Notes: a model not told the origin generated them from the sequence alone. A stretch of 64,000 nucleotides of DNA from Thermoanaerobaculia bacterium (GCA_017883205.1 JADGNZ010000024.1:1-64000); one strand, 5' to 3'. Shown: positions 51,016 to 59,013, counted from the first letter of the stretch. Numbers and translations: made by a program.

Positions 51016-51188
51016 GGGTCACACCTTCGGTGGTTCGGCTGACGAGTATCAAACGCTATGTTTCAATCGGAGTCTTCTCCCGTGAGGGCACACGTCCGCC
51101 TGGGCTGGCAAACTCCTCGGAATGGAAGATCGCGCTACGATGCGTAGAGAGAGTCTGAGGCAGGACCCGCCGAGCGAAGGTGTGACCC
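51016..51188. mobile_element. GGGTCACACC element, copy 3 (173 bp, possible MITE)
   Basis: A non-coding element with perfect 14-base terminal inverted repeats, gggtcacaccttcg (51016-51029) and cgaaggtgtgaccc (51175-51188). It shares about 76 bases at its left end with 48271-48348. It lies between a complete attC and the remaining half of another (about 51196-51237, core GTTAGCC). Confidence 0.75.
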
Positions 51189-51274
51189 TACCGTGTCGTC
51201 TCAGCGGACCGCGTCGGCTGCAACCGCTGAGTTAGCCGGCCGTTCGACGCAGACGTTGTGAACGAACCACGGTT

Positions 51275-52063
51275 TTATCCGCTGACGGCAAGATGAGATG
51301 CGGCGGCGGCAGACAAGGAGATTGGCTGTGGGTCTGGCTCTGGCTCATCCGATAAATCGATCCTGAACCTATCGGCGCTCTGCGGGTTGTAGGTTAGAAC
51401 ATGAGGCGTGCGAAATCGGCGCTTGCGTTCGAAGTCGGTGTAGATGAGAACGAAGCGAGCCATCTCGCGGGACTCTTCCGGTGCAGTGCGACCGACGGCG
51501 GCAGCATCGAGTCGTTCGTAAGCGGCACTAAGCCTCGCCTTCAACATGAACGAATCGAACGGTGATGATTCATGTGTGGTCCAAGGCTTCCCGTCCTCCA
51601 AGAGTTCAGGTAAGAAAGCGTCTGACTCCTCAGCGACAGGCGATCGACGCACACGTATTGCGTAGGGTGTGAGCGGAATGGCGATATCAGCAATGACATT
51701 AACCGCCACCGAGGTGCTGAAGTTCTCGATGAGAAAGTAGGCGACGTCACCGCGATTACGTTCTCGTTCGTGAACCACCGAGAGCTTGAGACGTGGTCGG
51801 CTCGCCGCGAGTTGCTGTTCTGCCGCGAGACGCCTATTGTATTCCTCAAGCCAGACGGTAAAGCAGGCCACGACGAGCCCAACCAGCAGCAATCCAAGGT
51901 AGTACCACAGAGCGATCGATTTTCCACTCGCCCGCTCATAAACGTTGAGCAGAGCGCCAACGATGAGACTGCTGCTGAGGATGGCTCGCCAGTGACGAAT
52001 CAGCGCGAACAGAAACTCGCCAAAGGTATCGATGGCGTTGGTGATCTTCGCCGGAAGGGGCAT
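51275..52063 (-). CDS. Integron cassette protein with N-terminal membrane anchor
   Basis: A 262-residue protein with two helices near the N-terminus (about 25-45 and 53-72), a short coiled-coil-like EEYNRRLAAEQQLAA, then a soluble beta-rich domain of about 170 residues. No family was recognised. It ends 38 bases before the half attC core at 51231-51237. Confidence 0.6.
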   Translation of the reverse strand: MPLPAKITNAIDTFGEFLFALIRHWRAILSSSLIVGALLNVYERASGKSIALWYYLGLLLVGLVVACFTVWLEEYNRRLAAEQQLAASRPRLKLSVVHERERNRGDVAYFLIENFSTSVAVNVIADIAIPLTPYAIRVRRSPVAEESDAFLPELLEDGKPWTTHESSPFDSFMLKARLSAAYERLDAAAVGRTAPEESREMARFVLIYTDFERKRRFRTPHVLTYNPQSADRFRIDLSDEPEPDPQPISLSAAAASHLAVSG

Positions 52064-52131
52064 TCGTTTGCGTAAGCTCCTCGCCGAGACGTTGAGTATT
52101 CTAACTCAGCAAGCACCGCTTGGCCCGGTCC

Positions 52132-52237
52132 GGCTAACGGGCCTGCGCTTCAGCCGCGTGGCCCGCGACGCGAAATAGTAGCGCACTTGGGAGGCACCAA
52201 CGCAGCGGGCCATGTCGGCTGGAAGCGCGAGTTAGAC
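52132..52237 (-). other. attC site (integron recombination site)
   Basis: Cores GGCTAAC (52132-52138) and GTTAGAC (52231-52237) enclose arms ttcagccgcgtggcccgcgacgcg and cgcagcgggccatgtcggctggaagcgc with the cgaaatagtag middle common to the other sites. Confidence 0.85.
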
Positions 52238-52313
52238 GGCCACTCATGCCAGCAGCGCTACAAGCGACCAATTCGTATTCCAGGTTGGGCGGCCGAGACG
52301 CCAAACGCAACAA

Positions 52314-52715
52314 CTAAAGCTCGAACGAGGTCTTCTTAACGTCTGTCAGCGTGTCCGCTTCTTCCAAACTGCCCTTGATGCCCTTCCAAACGTCAAGATA
52401 CTGTGCTTGAACCGTGTCGCGCTCATGACTTGTAGCGGTGTAGAAGTTCTGAGAATAGGATCCGTTCCTGGCCAGAGCATCCAGTATCCACTTCGCTCGG
52501 ACCAAACCAAGCCCACGCCCTTCGCTGCCGGGCACGAAGGCATCGTATTCAAAGAAGATTGCATCCGTCCAATTGTTCAGTTTCGCGAGCCGCCGAAAAC
52601 GCTCGCATTCCTGAGGATCGAGTGACATGGTGACTTCAAGGACAAATCTGTTTGTCGAACCGCTGAAAAGGCCCTTCTTGAACTGATCTGTCGATTGCTT
52701 AATATCAACCTTCAT
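52314..52715 (-). CDS. Integron cassette protein of unknown function
   Basis: A 133-residue soluble protein (MKVDIKQSTDQFKKGLFSG...). The start at 52715 has AGGGAGG upstream. It mixes strands and helices with several aromatic residues (FFEYDAFVPGSEGRGLG). No family was recognised. The attC at 52132-52237 follows it in reading direction. Confidence 0.6.
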   Translation of the reverse strand: MKVDIKQSTDQFKKGLFSGSTNRFVLEVTMSLDPQECERFRRLAKLNNWTDAIFFEYDAFVPGSEGRGLGLVRAKWILDALARNGSYSQNFYTATSHERDTVQAQYLDVWKGIKGSLEEADTLTDVKKTSFEL

Positions 52716-52778
52716 TGTGCCTCCCTGCTTCTGAATATGGGGGTCCTGCCGGTTATGTGGTGACGGCGACACTGATGC

Positions 52779-52922
52779 CTAACGCATTTTGATGACGGCG
52801 GCGCCGCAGCGCCTGCATTTGCCTCCATTGGTACAGCCCCAAGCAAAATGCACGCGACAGCTACGACAATAGTAGACCGCTTCCGTGATGCGTTTCCCGC
52901 ACCATGCACAGATAACTGTCAT
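52779..52922 (-). CDS. 47-residue zinc-ribbon protein, cassette gene
   Basis: A short frame with seven Cys in paired motifs: CAWC near the start, CRSC at 19-22, then C30 and CRRC at 36-39. This suggests two zinc-ribbon knuckles. The stop codon TAG lies inside a GTTAGGC core-like heptamer (52777-52783). It is probably a real small cassette gene; the role could be RNA or DNA binding, but that is not shown. Confidence 0.6.
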   Translation of the reverse strand: MTVICAWCGKRITEAVYYCRSCRVHFAWGCTNGGKCRRCGAAVIKMR

Positions 52923-53077
52923 GCTATTAATAACACCCTCCGCGTGTCCCGAGCAATCGGATCTCCGGTAGCGCAGGCTCTGTCGTCGGCAACCGAATGC
53001 ATGTGAGGGAGCCCGGATTTATGGAACGAGACCACAGGCAGGGAGCAGAAGTCAAGCGCGTGAACGGTCCTTCCGCC

Positions 53078-53174
53078 GCCTAACGTTGTTATTGAGCCCC
53101 AGGCCCCTTCGCCACCGAAAAACCTGGTGTGACGGATATCGGGTGATGGGGCTTGGTGCGGCGTGGATCGTAAC
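53078..53174 (-). other. attC-like site, degenerate
   Basis: It begins with GCCTAAC (53078-53084) and contains inverted gagccccaggcccc / ggggcttgg. The other end reads gtaac rather than GTTRRRY. It marks the last cassette-like boundary before the 21-bp array. Confidence 0.45.
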
Positions 53175-53407
53175 ATGCGGCTGTCGAATGGGTTGGCTCA
53201 CTGCGGCTGTGGTCATGGCGCGGTTATCGGTCGGGTCGTGACGGCGAATCTTCCGTCGCGCTGCCCAGCGCATCGAGAGGGCGATGAAATTTCGTTTGCG
53301 GGAATAACCGAGGCCAGTTGCGGCACGACTTCGTCGATTCTGGCCAGTTTTCTACCAAAATCGGGTGATTCCGACCCTCCGACGGCCCCTTGGTCGATTT
53401 CAAATTT

Positions 53408-53734
53408 GAGTACCGACTCAAAAAATATGAGTACGGACTCAAAAAACATGAGTACCGACTCACCGGATTTGAGTACGGACTCACCGAACTTGAGTACGGA
53501 TTCAAAAAATGTGAGTACCGACTCAAAAGATGTGAGTACCGACTCAAACGTTATGAGTCCGGACTCACCAAGTTTGAGTACCGACTCACGCGATGTGAAT
53601 ACGGACTCACACGATGTGAGTACGGACTCACCGGACATGAGTACGGACTCAGATGACGTGAGTACCGACTCGAGAAGTGTGAGTACCGACTCATCGGTCT
53701 CGAGTCCGGACTCGAAAAACCTGACTCCGCACTC
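53408..53734. repeat. Array of 16 GAGTACSGACTC units at exactly 21 bp
   Basis: The 12-base near-palindrome GAGTACCGACTC / GAGTACGGACTC (perfect form GAGTCCGGACTC) starts at 53408 and recurs every 21 bases through 53723, 16 units in all. The nine bases between cores vary (aaaaaatat, accggattt, acgcgatgt and others). Because 21 is a multiple of 3, several frames stay open, giving heptad patterns such as STDSKNM; I do not take these as proteins. Confidence 0.95.
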
Positions 53735-53841
53735 ACGGGACGAGGATGGCGACGCGGTTCGCGGTTGCCCGGACGTCAACGTTGCCGGTCTCGAAGGTGC
53801 GTGATCGCTTCGTGACGGCCGTTTACCGCTTCCCTGCTCGG

Positions 53842-54240
53842 CGGTGAGTCATCCGTTGCCGCGGGCAACGACTCTCGCATCTTCGCGATGAGGCAACCCG
53901 GCAACCTCGCAAAACGGCGAGCCGGAACCGCGAATCCGCAACTCCCGAAATCAGTCCCGTAACCTTCCGACGGGCTGCTGCGTCTCACATTCAGAGCACG
54001 GCCATCAGCGCGTCGCTGATGGCCACTACCTGGATCGTCGTACGTGAAAAACGCAGGAGAAAGCTATGGACGACAAGCGGAGCCGCCAACCTCATCCCTC
54101 GGTGCGGCAATCCGCTCCCGGCACCGCGAAGAGCCGGGACCCGGAAAACCACCAAAACAACTTTCTGCCGGGCTGATGCGTCATACATCCAGAGCACCGA
54201 AGTTCCCGGCCGGCAGCGTGTCGCTGACGGCCAGTAAACA
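53842..54240. repeat. Imperfect tandem duplication of about 200 bp
   Basis: Two diverged copies share an order of motifs: a gccggaaccgcgaa-like part, then gacgggctgctgcgtctcacattcagagcacgg against gccgggctgatgcgtcatacatccagagcaccg, then gcgtcgctgatggccactacctgg against gtgtcgctgacggccagtaaacag. No gene fits either copy. It leads up to the 249-residue gene. Between 52923 and 54306 I see only this, the 21-bp array and the attC-like site. Confidence 0.55.
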
Positions 54241-54306
54241 GTCGAAGTACCCGAACATCCAGACCCACGCGGGTAAGGGCGCGTGGCTATGAGATCCGGA
54301 GATGTT

Positions 54307-55056
54307 ATGAGACAACGCAACCAAAGCAGCAGTCCTTCTTCCACCTCGGGCAAGCGCGTTCGTAGCGACACGAGCGCAGGCAAGCGTGGCCGCTCGGTTC
54401 AGGCCCGCAAGCCGTCCGCCCGGGACGCCGTCGCATCCCCCGGCCCTTCCACGCCGCCGGCTGATATGTCCCCCGAGGAGCAAGCCGCCGCACTCATGGC
54501 CAAGCTCGATGAGTTCCAGGCACTGATGCCCGAGTTCCAGCATCACGATCCGAACGACATCCGCCGCGTGGCCGGGGTCGCTCGCTTCGCCGCCGACCTG
54601 GTGGTGCCGACCATCGCCCTGGTGACGTCCTTTCCACCCGCCGCCGACCGGAACCTCTTCGACACTGAAGCGAACCAGTTGCGGGTGCGTGCCTTTGACG
54701 CACTGGGGCCGGTCGTGCAGCGTCTCAACGCTCTCGCCGCCGGAGTGCAGTTCACCCGCCACAACGGAATGGGCGAGGCGGGATCCCAGAGTCTCGACGT
54801 GTTCACCTGGGGCAAGTCGTATTCGAAGCGGCCCGATGCCGCCGCCCTCCGCCCGTACGTCGCCACGATGTCGAAGGTTGTGAAGAAGGTGCTCAACCGC
54901 CGCAAGCGGAAGGCATCACCACCCCCCGCCCCCGCGCAGTTGCCCCCCGGTGCACAGGGTCTCCTCGCTTCAAACTTCGTCCCTTCCAAGCCCGCCGCTG
55001 AAGAGGTCTATCCCGACTACTTCAACGAGGCGTTGGATCGGGCTACGAAGAAGTAA
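54307..55056 (+). CDS. Hypothetical protein of unknown function
   Basis: A 249-residue soluble protein. The first 55 residues are basic and Ser-rich (low complexity). A helical core (about 60-200) includes PEEQAAALMAKLDEFQALMPEFQ and FDTEANQLRVRAFDALGPVVQRLN, and the tail is Pro-rich. The start at 54307 follows a GGAGAT site. No family was recognised. A terminator follows. Confidence 0.65.
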   Translation: MRQRNQSSSPSSTSGKRVRSDTSAGKRGRSVQARKPSARDAVASPGPSTPPADMSPEEQAAALMAKLDEFQALMPEFQHHDPNDIRRVAGVARFAADLVVPTIALVTSFPPAADRNLFDTEANQLRVRAFDALGPVVQRLNALAAGVQFTRHNGMGEAGSQSLDVFTWGKSYSKRPDAAALRPYVATMSKVVKKVLNRRKRKASPPPAPAQLPPGAQGLLASNFVPSKPAAEEVYPDYFNEALDRATKK

Positions 55057-55072
55057 TTCGTCGTTGTTGTTG

Positions 55073-55115
55073 GCCGCCGCCCCTCGTCCGGTGCTCTCGG
55101 GGGGCGGCGGTTTTT
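55073..55115 (+). terminator. Rho-independent terminator
   Basis: A GC-rich stem (gccgccgcccc...ggggggcggcgg) is followed by TTTTT, 17 bases after the stop of the hypothetical gene. Confidence 0.8.
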
Positions 55116-55118
55116 GGG

Positions 55119-55203
55119 GGTCAGGTCTAAAGTCTAAAGTGCCGAAGACGATCGTCGCTAAGGCGATCAGGCCCATTCGGCACTTTAGACTTTAGACCTG
55201 ACC
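55119..55203. repeat. GGTCAGGTCTAAAGTC hairpin flanked by 24-bp direct repeats
   Basis: Perfect 27-base arms (ggtcaggtctaaagtctaaagtgccga and complement) enclose a 31-base loop. Directly on both sides lies the same 24-base sequence tgctctcggggggcggcggttttt (55092-55115 and 55211-55234), part of the terminator. Confidence 0.9.
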
Positions 55204-55322
55204 CAAACGTTGCTCTCGGGGGGCGGCGGTTTTTTTGTGTCAAGTGGATCACGTTGAAACGTCGGCTCGATCACGCTGACTGCCAGCAAGAATATGGAAT
55301 CATGCACGAGGAGGTTCCTCTC

Positions 55323-56567
55323 ATGTTCAAGCAACCCGTCCGGCTTGCGTCCCTGTTTCTTCTCATGGCAACACCACTCTTTTCGCAGGTCCTGACGATC
55401 GGTCCCGGCTTTTCCGGCACCCCGAACTCGAGCGATAGCGCCACTGCGGCGGTGCGAACCGACATCGATCTCGTTTCGCCCGCGAGTGCAACCGGAACGG
55501 TGAGCTCGGTACACGTCTACTGGTCCACCATCGGCTGCACGAACGCGCTGAAGATCAAGTTCTTCCGCCGCAGCGGCAACACGCTGACGATGACGGCCGA
55601 GCGCGGGCCCTTCTCCACGTCCACGTCCAGCACTGACAATACGTTTGCGATGTCGCCGGTGGTACCCGTGCAGCAGGGAGATCTCATCGGCGTTGCCCGG
55701 GTGGCGAATTGCGGCAATGCCGGGACCTTCTTCGGCTTTCCGTCCGCCGGCAATGTGGTGTTCAGCTCGGACGTGACGGGGAGCGTCGACATCACCACCG
55801 GTTTCCTTTCCGGCTCTCCGCTCGCGCTCGGGGGCACTGGGACGGCCACGGAGCAGATTCGAGGGATCATTCCGGTGGTCGGCTCTCAGGCCGGAAGCAA
55901 CGGCTCGAACTTCAAGACCTCGCTGCAGCTCCTTTTCGGTGCACCGGGGTCGACCGGCTCGATCACGGGCAAGCTCGTTTTCCATCCGGCCAGCACCAGC
56001 GGCAGTTCCTCTGATCCGACGGTGACGTACACCGTTGGTGCGGGACAGGTATTTACCTATCCCGACATCGTGGCCACATTCGGCCGCTCCGGACTGGGAA
56101 GCGTCGACCTCATCACCGCGGCGGGCGCCACGAAGCCGGTGATCATCACCCGGGTCTACAACGACGCCGGGACGTTAGGCACCGCGGGGCTGACCGAGGA
56201 CACCATCGACCCGGCGGATACGCGTGTCATCAACACTGGGTTCACGGCCTTCCTGGTCACGCCGACCGATCCCACGAAGACGCGGTTCAACATCGGCGTC
56301 CGCACCGGCTTTTCGGGAGCGACGCTGACGGCGGTTCTGCGCGACACCAACGGCACGACTTTGAAGACCGTCACGAAGACCTACCTGCCGAACTGGTTCG
56401 AACAGGCCGGTTCGGACACGTTCTTCACCGGAACGGCGATCGGCCCCAATCAATCGATCGCCATCACCGTCTCGTCCGGCAGCGCGATCGTGTACGGATC
56501 GACGACCGACGACATCACCAACGATCCAAACATCCAGTTTGCGGTGGCGCTGTTCGGGATTGCATAG
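55323..56567 (+). CDS. Secreted beta-rich protein of unknown function
   Basis: A 414-residue exported protein with a signal peptide (1-22, ending in LFSQ) and two beta-rich halves of Ser/Thr/Gly-rich sequence (for example VSSVHVYWSTIGCTNALKIKFFRR and IGVRTGFSGATLTAVLRDTNG). The second half looks like an Ig- or FN3-type fold. The start at 55323 has GAGGAGG upstream. No family was recognised. Confidence 0.75.
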   Translation: MFKQPVRLASLFLLMATPLFSQVLTIGPGFSGTPNSSDSATAAVRTDIDLVSPASATGTVSSVHVYWSTIGCTNALKIKFFRRSGNTLTMTAERGPFSTSTSSTDNTFAMSPVVPVQQGDLIGVARVANCGNAGTFFGFPSAGNVVFSSDVTGSVDITTGFLSGSPLALGGTGTATEQIRGIIPVVGSQAGSNGSNFKTSLQLLFGAPGSTGSITGKLVFHPASTSGSSSDPTVTYTVGAGQVFTYPDIVATFGRSGLGSVDLITAAGATKPVIITRVYNDAGTLGTAGLTEDTIDPADTRVINTGFTAFLVTPTDPTKTRFNIGVRTGFSGATLTAVLRDTNGTTLKTVTKTYLPNWFEQAGSDTFFTGTAIGPNQSIAITVSSGSAIVYGSTTDDITNDPNIQFAVALFGIA

Positions 56568-56575
56568 GCCGCGTT

Positions 56576-57090
56576 TTTCACATTCTCATCCCGCCTCTTT
56601 CAATCGAGCGCCTTCTCCCCATCGCTTTTCAGATGGGGAGAAGGTGGCCGAAGGCCGGATGAGGGGCCGTCATACGCGAGCGGCATCCTTACGAACCCGG
56701 CATTGAATGAAGATCGCGCAGGCTGCAAATCCCCCCTCATCCGCCTTCGGCACCTTCTCCCCCCGCAAAAAGCGCAGGGGGAGAAGGCGCTCGATTGGGG
56801 GTTCGGGCGCGAGGGCGTGACGACGCCGTCATCTACAGGTCGACGACCGACAACACGATTTCTCACGTTCCTGTCCCGCCTCTTCAATCGAGCGCCTTCT
56901 CCCCATCGCTTTTCAGATGGGGAGAAGGTGGCCGAAGGCCGGATGAGGGGCCGTCAGACACGAGCGGCATTCTTACGAACCCGGCATTGAATGAAGATCG
57001 CGTAAGCTTCAAATCCCCCCTCATCCGGCTTCGCCACCTTCTCCCCCCGCAAAAAGCGCGGGGGGAGAAGGCGCTCGATTGTTGGTTTGA
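56576..57090. repeat. Two tandem copies of a 285-bp repeat with CTTCTCCCC hairpins
   Basis: Copy 1 (about 56576-56860) and copy 2 (from about 56861) share a tcaatcgagcgccttctccccatcg hairpin, ggccggatgaggggccgtca, an aacccggcattgaatgaagatcgcg stretch and a second ccttctccccccgcaaaaagcgc hairpin. The same hairpins lie at 28.7 kb. No gene is seen in 56568-57119. Confidence 0.85.
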
Positions 57091-57119
57091 GGTGAAACGT
57101 GAACGCGCCTGAAACCCGA

Positions 57120-57980
57120 TCAGTCGGGAGCCGGCAGATCCATGGCCGGCTCCCCCGCCAGGGTGTGGCCGGCGATTGCGGCGAGGACGACTAGCGCTCC
57201 GGCGATCGCGAATCCCGATGGCTTCTCGCCGAGGAAGAGAAAGACCCAGACCGGATTCGACACCGGCTCCAGCATTCCGGTGAGTGAGGCCTGCGTGGCA
57301 GTGACGAACGCCAGGCCGCGCACGAAAAGGACGTAGGCGATGGCGATCTGGAAGATGCCGAGGAACGCCAGCACGGCGAAGGAGCGCGGCGTGAGCGCCA
57401 GATCGTGCGCGACGAACGGCAGCACCGCCAGCGCGCAGACGACGTTCCCCCACGTCACCGCTGCCTGCGCGGCACGTTGTTCACGGCGCAGCACGAGGAT
57501 CAACGACGCGAAGAAGACCGAGGAGAGGAGGGCCATGGCGTTGCCGGCCATGCCGTGCGCTTCGAAACGGCCGACAAAGAAGAGAGCCATTCCTGAAAAG
57601 GCAACTGTGATTGCGACGGCATCGCGAGTGCGCATCGGCTCGCGAACGACCAGCGGCGAGAAGAGCAGGACCCAGACCACGCCGGCGTACTGCAGAAAAA
57701 TCGCGTTTGCCGCCGTCGTCCATTTCGTGGCGATGACGAATGACGTGAGACATGCGCCATAACTGAAGATAGCGATGACGAACGCAGTCGTCGATGTCCA
57801 TTGCCGCCGCGCCCAGACGCCGCGCCCGAGGAAAAGCATCAGGGCGACGGCGGCGAAGAGGGAGCGGTAGAAGGTCACCTTGAGGGCGGAGTCTGCGATC
57901 GCTTTGATGCCGATACCGCCCGTCGACCAGAGCAGCGCCGCGGCGGCGATCAGGAGAATCCCTTTGCGGCGCGGGTCCAT
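57120..57980 (-). CDS. EamA/DMT-family transporter
   Basis: A 286-residue, ten-helix protein of the drug/metabolite transporter superfamily with two EamA repeats (about 10-135 and 150-275). Typical features are LLWSTGGIGIKAI in the first helix and TATQASLTGMLEPVSNPVWVFLFLGEKPS near the ninth. It exports an amino acid or other small metabolite, not specified by the sequence. Confidence 0.88.
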   Translation of the reverse strand: MDPRRKGILLIAAAALLWSTGGIGIKAIADSALKVTFYRSLFAAVALMLFLGRGVWARRQWTSTTAFVIAIFSYGACLTSFVIATKWTTAANAIFLQYAGVVWVLLFSPLVVREPMRTRDAVAITVAFSGMALFFVGRFEAHGMAGNAMALLSSVFFASLILVLRREQRAAQAAVTWGNVVCALAVLPFVAHDLALTPRSFAVLAFLGIFQIAIAYVLFVRGLAFVTATQASLTGMLEPVSNPVWVFLFLGEKPSGFAIAGALVVLAAIAGHTLAGEPAMDLPAPD

Positions 57981-57998
57981 GAAGGCGGGATTCTATGC

Positions 57999-58143
57999 GG
58001 GTGTCGGTTGTCGGGGGTCGGGGGTCGGAGAAGGAAACGTGCTCAGTGCGAGATCACGGGCAGGGTTGCAGATCGGAGATAAGAGATCAGAGACTAGCAG
58101 CGAAGAGAATCGGGCTTGCTCCGAGCCCCGACTCCCGACTCCC
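57999..58143. repeat. GGGGGTCGGGG paired inverted repeat
   Basis: The G-rich arm (57999-58029) and C-rich arm (58121-58143) enclose a further agatcagagactagcag part. It belongs to the family at 14.1, 44.0 and 59.8 kb. The gap 57981-58239 holds only this and a terminator. Confidence 0.75.
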
Positions 58144-58187
58144 TCATGGGAGATCCCTGCGGTGAGCACGAAGACGATCAAAGACAA

Positions 58188-58213
58188 ATGCGCCAGGCAA
58201 CTGCCTGGCGCAT
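58188..58213 (-). terminator. Terminator-like hairpin after the DJ-1/PfpI gene
   Basis: A perfect 12-base stem (atgcgccaggca / tgcctggcgcat) with a 2-base loop lies 27 bases beyond the stop, followed on the minus strand by TTTGTCTTTG, a weak T-rich tail. Confidence 0.65.
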
Positions 58214-58239
58214 GAGGCGAAAATGTCGCTGTCAGTTCA

Positions 58240-58833
58240 TCACTGACGAACGCCGAGCTCTTCACGGTTCTCGGCACGCCGCGCATTCGCGGGCTTCACC
58301 TCCGTGAGGGCCTGGAGCATCTCCTTGTTGAACGCGGGAAGGTCGTCCGGCTTGCGGCTGCTGACGAGATTGCGGTCGCGGACGACTTCGCGGTCCTGCC
58401 AGTCCGCACCGGCGTTGCGCATGTCGTCCTGCAGTGTGGGCCATGCAGTGATGCGGCGGCCCTTGACGAGCCCCGACGAAATGAGCAGCCATCCGCCGTG
58501 ACAGATGACAGCGATCGGTTTGCCGGCCCGATCCATGTCCTGCACGAACTGCTGTGCGCGTTTCTCGATGCGCAGCGCATCACCGTTGATGACTCCGCCG
58601 GGAAGGACGAGGGCATCGAAGTCGGACGCGTTCGCCTGCGTCAGCGGAAGGTCGACGCTGAGTTTGTCCGCTTTGTCGTGATGCTTGAAGCCCTGGACGA
58701 CGCCGTCTTTCGGCGACACGAGCACGGTCGCCGCGCCCGCTTTGTCCAGTGCCTCCCGCGGGCTCGTCAGCTCGATCTCCTCGAAGCCGTCGGTCACGAG
58801 GATTGCGACACGTTTACCACTAAGGTTAGTCAT
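58240..58833 (-). CDS. DJ-1/PfpI family protein (protease or deglycase-like)
   Basis: A 197-residue protein with the nucleophile elbow AVICHGGWLL (Cys111, His112), and Glu in DGFEEIEL as the third member of the site. It matches the PfpI/YhbO branch, reported as glycation repair or protease-like stress proteins. I chose the start MTNLSGKRVAIL; codons upstream are from caattg repeats. Confidence 0.88.
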   Translation of the reverse strand: MTNLSGKRVAILVTDGFEEIELTSPREALDKAGAATVLVSPKDGVVQGFKHHDKADKLSVDLPLTQANASDFDALVLPGGVINGDALRIEKRAQQFVQDMDRAGKPIAVICHGGWLLISSGLVKGRRITAWPTLQDDMRNAGADWQDREVVRDRNLVSSRKPDDLPAFNKEMLQALTEVKPANARRAENREELGVRQ

Positions 58834-58868
58834 GTGTTTTACCTCCGGCATCGAGGCATGCAAGAAGG

Positions 58869-59004
58869 GGGCACTCAGCAATTGATAATGGACAATTGAT
58901 AATGGACAATTGACAATTGACAACGAACAGACGCGGTCCACGATCCACGTGAGACAGGCATGCGTTGGTGTTCGTTGTCAATTGTCAATTATCAATTGTC
59001 AATT
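58869..59004. repeat. CAATTGATAATGG paired inverted repeat
   Basis: The left arm (58869-58923, caattgataatggacaattgacaattgac) and right arm (58972-59004, ttgtcaattgtcaattatcaattgtcaattg) pair over more than 30 bases. It lies between the DJ-1/PfpI gene and the next minus-strand gene. Confidence 0.8.
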
Positions 59005-59013
59005 GCCTCTCCG

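Noticed and set aside
45709-53174. An integron integrase gene
   Set aside because: No tyrosine recombinase with the RHRY pattern was found in the window on either strand. The cluster is therefore described as lacking one here.
52919-53176. 85-residue minus-strand frame upstream of the zinc-ribbon gene
   Set aside because: No family resemblance and it crosses an attC-like site; it is more likely non-coding cassette boundary sequence.
53408-53734. CRISPR array
   Set aside because: The repeated core is 12 bases and the linkers only 9, far below CRISPR repeat and spacer sizes, and no cas genes are near.
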